NCBI GenBank assembly: GCA_000438015.1
Contig: FR901623.1
Location: forward strand, 56,012-68,332
Source of the DNA: Coraliomargarita sp. CAG:312
GTDB lineage: Bacteria; Verrucomicrobiota; Verrucomicrobiia; Opitutales; Intestinicryptomonadaceae
DNA: 12,321 bases
Reading direction: 5' to 3'
The translations under genes and the position numbers were made by a program. Positions 7,238 to 12,321 of this stretch are shown piece by piece (within the stretch, counting starts at the first letter, position 1; each line of letters starts with the position of its first letter). The notes beneath the pieces are model-generated. The model was not told where the DNA came from, searched no databases, and was given only the letters and a program-made list of their open reading frames with translations.

Positions 7238-8824
7238 TTACGCCTTTCTTTTTGCCAATTGAGCCGCTGCAAGGATGCAAGTCTGCCTAAGGACTACGAG
7301 CGTAAGTTCGTTTGTCTTCATTTTCTCGGCAATAAATTCTTTTATTTGAGCGCCCTCGCGCACAGGATTGAAAACTCTTACATTTTGTATTCCGATAGCC
7401 TCGGCAACCCGCTCAATAGAAACGGCGTTCGTGGGGGTATGGTCAAGTTTTCTTCCAGTCCCTGGATTTTCCTGCTGGCCAGTCATGGCAGTAGTCGAAT
7501 TGTCAACCACAACCACGATATGCCCTGTTGGCGGTGGATTGTAAACCATCTCCAAGAGCCCGGTCAATCCGCTATGCATAAACGTGCTGTCCCCTATTAC
7601 GCTCACGACCTTTCTGGCTTTTTCCTCGGGCAAAACCTTGCGAAGCCCCAATCCCATTCCAATCGACGCTCCCATGCAAATTTGCATATCCATTCCGCTT
7701 ATCGGCTTCATAGCAGCCAAAGTGTAGCAGCCGATATCGCCAGCCACTATGCATCCCAGCTCGACAAGGGGGGCAAAACTAAACACATGCGGACAGCCTT
7801 TGCACAACTGCGGCGGCTTCATTTTTAGAACCGGCTGCGAGTAATCCAAATTTCCGGCTATTTGGGCTTTTACTGAATCTACATTTAATTCCCCAAACCT
7901 CCACTTCTCCGCGCGGTCTTCGACGTTTATTCCGGCGGCCTTGAGGTGCGTCGTCATATAAGGATCGCCCTCCTCCACCACAACTATGCGCTTATAGTTC
8001 TTAGCGAATTCGGCTATGCTCTCCACGGGCAGCGGATGGCTCATTCCTACCTTGAAAAATCCGGCATCCGGAGCCGCCTCGAGGGCGTGCTGGAACGCAA
8101 CGCCGTCGGCAATAATAGCCAAATCGCGGGATTTGGAATCTATTATCTTATTGGGTCCCTCTTTATTGTTCCATGCGCGCATATCCGCCAATTTTTGGCG
8201 CAGCCTTAAATGCGCTGGCTTGGCAAACCCCGGAACCATAACGCGGTGCGAAATATCTTTGTTAAAATCCGCCACCGGCAAAGGAGCGGTTTCGCCGTCG
8301 CAATATTCAACTATCGTGTTGCTATGCGCAATGCGTGTTGTAGTGCGGATTATAAAAGGGATTTGCCAGCGATGGGACAATTTAAAGGCAAGCTTAACAA
8401 AATCGTACGCTTCTTGTGAATCGGACGGCTCAAGAACCGGCAGCCCTCCGGCATGCGCCAAAGAACGGGTATCCTGTTCATTTTGGCTGGAAGCCATTCC
8501 TGGATCGTCGGCAACAATCGCAACCATGGCCCCTTGAACGCCGCTGTAAGATGCCGTAAAAAATAAATCCTGCGAAACATTCAAGCCAACATGCTTCATC
8601 GTAACCAAAGAATTGCTCTCCGCGAAAGCCACTCCCAACGCAACTTCCGCTGCCACTTTCTCATTAGGAGCCCATTCCGCGCTTCCGCCAAGAGCCGAGA
8701 ACACCTCCAGTATTTCCGTAGACGGCGTTCCCGGATACCCCACTCCAAGAGCGCAGCCGGAATGCAAAGCCCCCAAGGCTATAGCTTCGTTGCCGCTCAA
8801 TAATTTTCTCTTTATATTTGCCAT
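7238..8824 (-). CDS. iorA: Indolepyruvate:ferredoxin oxidoreductase, alpha subunit, lacking the C-terminal ferredoxin domain
   Basis: IorA carries the thiamine diphosphate site for converting aryl-pyruvates (from transamination of Trp, Phe, Tyr) to arylacetyl-CoA + CO2, normally reducing ferredoxin; the reaction is reversible. In the 528 residues one sees the N-terminal pyrimidine-binding domain (GNEAIALGAL, YPGTPSTEIL at 11-39), the CKGCPH motif (341-346), AGDIGCYTLA (361-370) and the TPP-binding signature GDST (411-414) to DNSTTAMTGQQ (441-451). Many family members reach about 600 residues or more because two [4Fe-4S] clusters are bound by a C-terminal ferredoxin-like domain. Here the protein ends at about the point where that domain would begin, and no cluster of CxxCxxC spacing exists at the end. 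There is no sign of a frameshift: iorB starts within 5 bp. The start ATG (8822-8824) has no clear ribosome binding site. It is the first gene of the ior-paaK cluster. Confidence 0.93.
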   Translation of the reverse strand: MANIKRKLLSGNEAIALGALHSGCALGVGYPGTPSTEILEVFSALGGSAEWAPNEKVAAEVALGVAFAESNSLVTMKHVGLNVSQDLFFTASYSGVQGAMVAIVADDPGMASSQNEQDTRSLAHAGGLPVLEPSDSQEAYDFVKLAFKLSHRWQIPFIIRTTTRIAHSNTIVEYCDGETAPLPVADFNKDISHRVMVPGFAKPAHLRLRQKLADMRAWNNKEGPNKIIDSKSRDLAIIADGVAFQHALEAAPDAGFFKVGMSHPLPVESIAEFAKNYKRIVVVEEGDPYMTTHLKAAGINVEDRAEKWRFGELNVDSVKAQIAGNLDYSQPVLKMKPPQLCKGCPHVFSFAPLVELGCIVAGDIGCYTLAAMKPISGMDMQICMGASIGMGLGLRKVLPEEKARKVVSVIGDSTFMHSGLTGLLEMVYNPPPTGHIVVVVDNSTTAMTGQQENPGTGRKLDHTPTNAVSIERVAEAIGIQNVRVFNPVREGAQIKEFIAEKMKTNELTLVVLRQTCILAAAQLAKRKA

Positions 8825-8891
8825 ATCGATTAGTTCTAAAGAAATGAAATTTTTATAAAATCACTTTTTCGCGGATGTTGAAAGCCTTTTT

Positions 8892-9590
8892 TTAGAGCAA
8901 CTTTTTGCCGATTTTACGCTCTAGAGCCATTTTGATACGCTCCCGGCTGCCTTCGGAATCCAAGCCGGGCATCTGCAAAAGCCATTCATAAACCGCGCCG
9001 CGCGATTCTTCAGGCATAATCGGCTTTGATACAAGCAACTCCTCCAAATCCCGAACAACTTTTTCGGATATTGTATCTATCATTTTTGAGGCAGCGGCAA
9101 CCCCCGACATTGAAGATGAATATGACGTGGACTCGTCCATCATATGTTCGCAGAAAGCTTTCTTATAAAGCATGGAAGAATCTGCGAGCAAGACTTTTGT
9201 GCGGGGATAAAAAGAAGACATTAAATTCCATGGAAGTTTTTCTTCAATTCCGGCACAGTCTCCGCCTCCGCGGAAATCCGTGCGCAAAATCAAAGACGGG
9301 ATATCCGCAAATTTTGCAAACATAAATTCAACGACCGTGCCGCTGTCAAGCTCGGAGCCGTCATAGTTAAAGACCGCCAAATCGCACTGTATGAGGTTGG
9401 TTATATCCTCGTCCCTTATCATCTTTGGGGAAAATTTGCGATTTTCAAAATTCTGCGGCAAAGCGCATCTGAACCTGCCGTTTGACACTCTATAAATCGA
9501 TTCCGCCAATGCCGAATTTCCAAGCAAATCTTTGTGGTTAAAAAGCGCTCCCGCAAAATATACGTAAAAAAATTCTTTGCCATCATCCAT
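8892..9590 (-). CDS. Nucleoside 2-deoxyribosyltransferase-like protein with C-terminal extension
   Basis: Residues 8-105 of this 232-residue protein match the nucleoside 2-deoxyribosyltransferase family (PF05014), which swaps the base of deoxyribonucleosides in salvage. Seen are the N-terminal YVYFAGALF (9-17), the acidic segment CDLAVFNYDGSELDSGT (69-85) and VVEFMFAKFADIPSLIL (86-102), in which E88 is at the place of the catalytic nucleophile and D79/D82 at the conserved acidic positions; RTDFR (103-107) follows, also usual. Ordinary members have about 140-170 residues. Here about 100 more follow, mostly polar and helical-looking (VVRDLEELL and EGSRERIKMALERKIGKK near the end), which I cannot assign. 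AGGA stands 5 nt before the ATG. It is divergent from htpG (99-bp gap). Iron or DNA binding is not indicated. Related enzymes also act as N-glycosidases, so the exact reaction is uncertain. Confidence 0.72.
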   Translation of the reverse strand: MDDGKEFFYVYFAGALFNHKDLLGNSALAESIYRVSNGRFRCALPQNFENRKFSPKMIRDEDITNLIQCDLAVFNYDGSELDSGTVVEFMFAKFADIPSLILRTDFRGGGDCAGIEEKLPWNLMSSFYPRTKVLLADSSMLYKKAFCEHMMDESTSYSSSMSGVAAASKMIDTISEKVVRDLEELLVSKPIMPEESRGAVYEWLLQMPGLDSEGSRERIKMALERKIGKKLL

Positions 9591-9604
9591 AAATATCCTA
9601 AAAT

Positions 9605-9683
9605 TTGACTTTAAAATTCAACTATTTTACGATTAATACTCCTTAAATAAAGGGCAAAAATTTGTAAAACAAAAAGGTATAAT
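9605..9683 (+). promoter_or_regulatory. Candidate htpG promoters
   Basis: Two candidates are seen. One is TTGACT (9605-9610), 17 nt, TACGAT (9628-9633), giving a leader of about 50 nt with AAAAAGG (9671-9677) 12 nt before the ATG. The other is a perfect TATAAT (9678-9683) only 6 nt before the ATG, without a good -35; if used, the mRNA would start at the ATG. I see no CIRCE-type inverted repeat (HrcA operator) here. Confidence 0.4.
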
Positions 9684-9689
9684 AAAATT

Positions 9690-11522
9690 ATGCAATATCA
9701 GTTCAAAGCGGAAGTAAAACAAGTATTGGACATAGTAATAAACTCGCTGTACACCGACAAGGAAATCTTTGTGAGGGAACTCGTATCAAACGCATCCGAC
9801 GCGTCGGAAAAACTGCGCTACGCAAAACTCTCCCAAGACAAAACTCCCGCCGAAGACGAGCTAAAAATTAAAATATCCCTGGACGATAAAGCCCAAACTT
9901 TTACAATAGAGGATTTCGGAACCGGCATGACAAACGCCGAGCTTGTTGAGAATCTGGGAACGATAGCCCATTCGGGATCAAAAGCTTTCGTTGAGGCGCT
10001 AAAAGAAGCCAAAGGCAATATTAGCGACGGGCTTATAGGCCAATTTGGAGTCGGATTTTACAGCGTTTTTATGGTGGCGGACAAGGTTGACGTTTACACG
10101 AAATCCGAAGATTCAACCGGTGCGCACTGGTCGTGCGACGGTTCGGAAAACTTCACAATAGAAGACTTTGAAAAGCCGGAACGCGGAACGAAAATCGTCG
10201 CGCATTTGAAGGATGAATACAAGGAGTTTGCAAATTCCGCGCGCATAAAAGGGTTGGTGGAAAAATACAGCGCTTATGTAGAATTCCCTATTTATGTGGG
10301 AGACGAAAAGGTAAATACCCACCAGGCAATATGGTTAAAAGCCAAATCAGAACTCTCCGACGAGCAGTATTCTGACTTCTATAAATTCCAAAGCCACGCT
10401 TTTGACAATCCTTTGGATTGGCTCCACTTCAAGGCAGACGCCCCAGTTGAACTAAACGCTTTAATATACATTCCGAACGACAACCCAGAACGGCTGGGAT
10501 TGGGCAAGAGCGAATGCCAAGTAGCCCTATACTGCAAAAAGGTCCTCATAGATCCATCCCCAAAGAATTTATTTCCCGAATGGATGAGATTTACAAAGGG
10601 CGTCATAGACAGCTCGGACATACCTCTCAATATATCGCGCGAAAGCATGCAGGACACAGGTTTGGTAAAAAAGCTGGGGCGCGTAGTTCTAAAGCGTTTT
10701 ATAAAGCACCTTGGAGAGCTATCAAAAAAAGACGCCGAAAAGTACGCAAGATTCTTTAAGACCTTTGGCAATTTTATAAAAGAGGGCGCTGCGATGGATT
10801 TTGAAAACCGCGCGGAGCTGTCAAAATTGTTGCGTTTTGAATCCAGCGTAAACGAAAGCGGAACAACCGTAAGCCTTGAAGATTACGTGGGAAGGATGAA
10901 GTCAGACCAAAAAGAAATTTACTACGCTTCAGGACAAGATAGAAATACAATTGAAAGCGCGCCTTATGTTGAAGCATTTAAAACTCGCGGATTTGAAGTA
11001 TTGTACCTCTACGAACCGATAGATTCTTTCCTTGTAGGGAACTTAGGCTCATACGCGGAAAAACCATTCGCCAGCGTCGACTCTGCAGAGTTAAATCTCG
11101 GAGACGCTCCTGAAACTCCGAACACTGGAAGCGCGCTGCCGGACGATAAATTAAATGCTTTAAAAGACTGGATAAAATCGACTCTTTCTCCCGACCAAGT
11201 CACGGAAGTACTAACGTCCGGAAGATTGGTCGACAGCCCTGTAGCAGCACTAAATGCGGACAGCATATCGCCGCAAATGAGAAGCATACTAAAGGCTATG
11301 AATCCGGACTCTCCTATGCCTGCTCCCATAATCAAGCTTGAAATCAATCCCCGCAGCGATGTCATAAAAAACCTATCTGCCCTCAAGGACTCGGATCCTG
11401 AGTTGGGCAAGCTGGTATTGGAACAATTGTACGACAACGCTCTTTTGGCGGCGGGCTTGTTGGAAAACCCGCGCAACATGGCAAAACGCCTAAATGAGCT
11501 TCTAGCCCGGGTAAAGCCCTAA
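9690..11522 (+). CDS. htpG: Chaperone protein HtpG (bacterial Hsp90)
   Basis: The cytosolic ATP-dependent chaperone HtpG works as a dimer in late protein folding and stress. The 610-residue length matches the family (E. coli 624). The N-terminal GHKL ATPase shows RELVSNASDA (29-38, with catalytic E30 and the Mg-binding N34), DFGTGM (75-80), the GTIAHSGSKAF lid (90-100) and GLIGQFGVGFYS (114-125). The middle domain carries the conserved LNISRES loop, where the Arg contacts the ATP gamma-phosphate. The C-terminal dimerisation domain ends with LLAGLLENP-like sequence and a basic tail; there is no MEEVD tail, as usual for bacteria. It is monocistronic. The 212 bp between htpG and the tRNA show no gene and no clear terminator; two TCTAGA palindromes lie at 11576-11592. 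Confidence 0.98.
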   Translation: MQYQFKAEVKQVLDIVINSLYTDKEIFVRELVSNASDASEKLRYAKLSQDKTPAEDELKIKISLDDKAQTFTIEDFGTGMTNAELVENLGTIAHSGSKAFVEALKEAKGNISDGLIGQFGVGFYSVFMVADKVDVYTKSEDSTGAHWSCDGSENFTIEDFEKPERGTKIVAHLKDEYKEFANSARIKGLVEKYSAYVEFPIYVGDEKVNTHQAIWLKAKSELSDEQYSDFYKFQSHAFDNPLDWLHFKADAPVELNALIYIPNDNPERLGLGKSECQVALYCKKVLIDPSPKNLFPEWMRFTKGVIDSSDIPLNISRESMQDTGLVKKLGRVVLKRFIKHLGELSKKDAEKYARFFKTFGNFIKEGAAMDFENRAELSKLLRFESSVNESGTTVSLEDYVGRMKSDQKEIYYASGQDRNTIESAPYVEAFKTRGFEVLYLYEPIDSFLVGNLGSYAEKPFASVDSAELNLGDAPETPNTGSALPDDKLNALKDWIKSTLSPDQVTEVLTSGRLVDSPVAALNADSISPQMRSILKAMNPDSPMPAPIIKLEINPRSDVIKNLSALKDSDPELGKLVLEQLYDNALLAAGLLENPRNMAKRLNELLARVKP

Positions 11523-11689
11523 TTTGCCTGGGAAACATAGAAGCATCGCATAAAAAATCCTTGGATAAAGTCCGGTCTAGATAGCTTCTAGAGATGCTGG
11601 AAAACTTTTGAATCTAAGACTGGATAAATTTGCACATGTAGAAGATTCAACATATAATGCCGCTTGGAATAAAAAAATTTAAATTATTC

Positions 11690-11717
11690 TTGACTGCCGG
11701 CGTTAAAAATCTACTTT
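11690..11717 (+). promoter_or_regulatory. Probable tRNA promoter
   Basis: TTGACT (11690-11695) and TACTTT (11712-11717) are separated by 16 nt and lie 17 nt before the mature 5' end of the tRNA, a normal leader length for RNase P removal. The -35 matches five of six consensus bases; the -10 is weak. Confidence 0.55.
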
Positions 11718-11734
11718 GTTGCGAATAAAAATTT

Positions 11735-11809
<75 letters not shown>

Positions 11810-11819
11810 CCTTTAAGAG

Positions 11820-11849
11820 CCCGTAAATCAAGGATTTGCGGGTTTTTTT
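11820..11849 (+). terminator. Intrinsic terminator of the tRNA transcript
   Basis: CCCGTAAATC (11820-11829) and GATTTGCGGG (11833-11842) form a 10-bp stem with one G-T pair and a 3-nt loop, followed by seven T. It starts 11 nt after the CCA end of the tRNA, so the tRNA is transcribed alone. Confidence 0.9.
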
Positions 11850-11958
11850 GTGTCCAAATTTAGAAAAATCGAAAAATTGGGAAAAAAGCCCTCAATCCCT
11901 TTATTCATGCGGGTTTCAAGGCGTTTTGGCGAAAATCCGAAAATCGCCATTTTAGACT

Positions 11959-12001
11959 GATTTTCATAACTTACTTATTATAAATATAGTTATGAAAAAT
12001 C
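11959..12001. repeat. Imperfect inverted repeat
   Basis: GATTTTCATAACT (11959-11971) and AGTTATGAAAAATC (11988-12001) are inverted copies, identical except for one extra A, separated by a 16-nt AT-rich spacer. It lies in the gene-free stretch after the tRNA. This form could be a recombinase or repressor binding site. No T-run follows, so it is not a terminator. Confidence 0.6.
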
Positions 12002-12042
12002 GCTTTCCGTAAAATGCCTTATTTTTGCGTTTTCAGCCCCCA

Positions 12043-12152
12043 AAAGTGGCGACAAAGTGGCGACGAAAAATAAAGGATTTCCCCGCTGTTTATAAGGGCT
12101 TTCGAGAATAGGAAAAATATTTGTCGCCAAAAAAGTGGCGACAAGTGGCGAT
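12043..12152 (+). repeat. Cluster of GTGGCGAC repeats
   Basis: AAAGTGGCGAC occurs twice in direct tandem (12043-12053 and 12054-12064), a third time at 12132-12142, and with two changes directly after it (AAGTGGCGAT, 12143-12152). An inverted partner TTTGTCGCC is at 12120-12128 and can pair with GGCGACAA (12137-12144). The paired layout (two direct copies, a 67-bp gap, two more direct copies) resembles arm-type protein binding sites. No coding frame explains the repeats. From 11850 to 12162 I see no gene. Confidence 0.75.
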
Positions 12153-12159
12153 TGGGTAC

Positions 12160-12196
12160 AAAAAAACGCCCAAATTTTGGCTTAAATGGGCGTTTT
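12160..12196 (-). terminator. Intrinsic terminator for the minus-strand gene at the right edge
   Basis: AAAACGCCCA (12163-12172) and TGGGCGTTTT (12187-12196) form a perfect 10-bp stem with a 14-nt loop. On the minus strand the stem runs into seven T, as expected for a transcript entering from the right; on the plus strand the T-run is four bases. Confidence 0.75.
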
Positions 12197-12258
12197 CGTA
12201 TAATCTTCTAATTTATAATTCTAATCAATTCTAGAGGCGTTTAATCGCTTTTATGGGG

Positions 12259-12321
12259 CTATCTTATGCCCAAAACCTCTTCAACTACTGTTCGCTTCCT
12301 GTCTCCCGTGTACTCAATGCC
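12259..12321 (-). CDS. Possible 3' end of a truncated, unidentified gene
   Basis: On the minus strand the frame is open from the window edge to a TAG at 12259-12261 and encodes 20 residues: EYTGDRKRTVVEEVLGIR preceded by GI. The residues are charged and protein-like, and a terminator with its T-run in the right direction lies 63 bp downstream. I cannot name the protein from so little. Its position and direction towards the tRNA fit an integrase or another gene at the end of an inserted element, but this is only context. A competing plus-strand frame starts at the ATG at 12266 (MPKTSSTTVRFLSP); its composition is less convincing. Confidence 0.4.
   Translation of the reverse strand, partial: GIEYTGDRKRTVVEEVLGIR

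Noticed and set aside
7234..7272. Longer iorB start giving 13 extra residues
   Set aside because: It would overlap the iorA end by 35 bp, while the ATG at 7231-7233 has an AAAGG site and the standard family N-terminus.
7223..7828. Plus-strand frame of 201 codons opposite iorA/iorB
   Set aside because: It overlaps the conserved iorA TPP-binding region and the iorB start; the product looks like random antisense sequence.
9591..9689. CIRCE or other heat-shock operator before htpG
   Set aside because: No inverted TTAGCACTC-type repeat is present; only AT-rich sequence and promoter-like hexamers.
11523..11734. Small gene or ncRNA between htpG and the tRNA
   Set aside because: Only short scattered inverted repeats (TCTAGA twice; TAGAAGC at 11538-11544 with GCTTCTA at 11584-11590); no start with ribosome binding site, no clear terminator.
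12043..12152. GTGGCGAC repeats considered as a CRISPR array
   Set aside because: The units are about 11 bp, in tandem without spacers of equal length, and no cas gene is seen.
12266..12321. Plus-strand gene starting at ATG 12266
   Set aside because: Open to the edge but short, Ser/Thr-rich and opposed to a more protein-like minus frame with a correctly oriented terminator; cannot be excluded without more sequence.

Overview
The window is mostly ordinary chromosome of a bacterium with moderate, slightly AT-leaning composition. I infer a Gram-negative, probably anaerobic bacterium. The overall style of the proteins and the scarcity of strong Shine-Dalgarno sites make me think of the Verrucomicrobiota/Lentisphaerota (PVC) side, but this is an impression that I could not test by search.

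Layout: (1) Positions 53-1392, minus strand: a 5'(3')-deoxyribonucleotidase preceded 2 bp upstream by a biotin--protein ligase (birA), with a strong hairpin at 1-35 at the operon's end. (2) 1498-1959, plus strand: a YhcH/YjgK/YiaL-family sugar-related protein, convergent with (3) sucC-sucD (2068-4170, minus strand), succinyl-CoA synthetase; a 14-bp-stem terminator at 2020-2053 lies between them. (4) 4448-8824, minus strand: a five-gene cluster in transcription order iorA, iorB, paaK, a tandem-ACT protein and a four-helix membrane protein of unknown function. The ferredoxin-linked 2-oxoacid oxidoreductase IorAB interconverts aryl-pyruvates and arylacetyl-CoA. PaaK interconverts arylacetates and arylacetyl-CoA. 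The ACT protein probably senses an amino acid. Together they look like an aromatic amino acid catabolism (or, in reverse, arylacetate assimilation) module. (5) 8892-9590, minus strand: a nucleoside 2-deoxyribosyltransferase-like protein with a long C-terminal extension, divergent from (6) htpG (9690-11522, plus strand), the bacterial Hsp90. (7) 11735-11809, plus strand: a complete tRNA with anticodon CAU and encoded CCA, followed directly by an intrinsic terminator.

From 11850 to the end there is about 410 bp without a gene, rich in short repeats (four copies of a GTGGCGAC-type unit, one inverted partner, a 13-bp imperfect palindrome). Then comes a terminator-like hairpin oriented for the minus strand, and probably the last 20 codons of a minus-strand gene cut by the window edge. 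A tRNA 3' end followed by repeats and a gene pointing back at the tRNA is the usual geometry of an integration site. No tRNA-end duplication and no recognisable integrase is visible here, so this remains a hypothesis.

The most interesting points are the tRNA-flanking repeat region, the shortened IorA that lacks its ferredoxin domain, the unknown membrane protein at the end of the aryl-acid cluster, and several genes whose best promoter sits so close to the start codon that transcripts could be leaderless. I see no clearly novel defence or mobile system inside the window.
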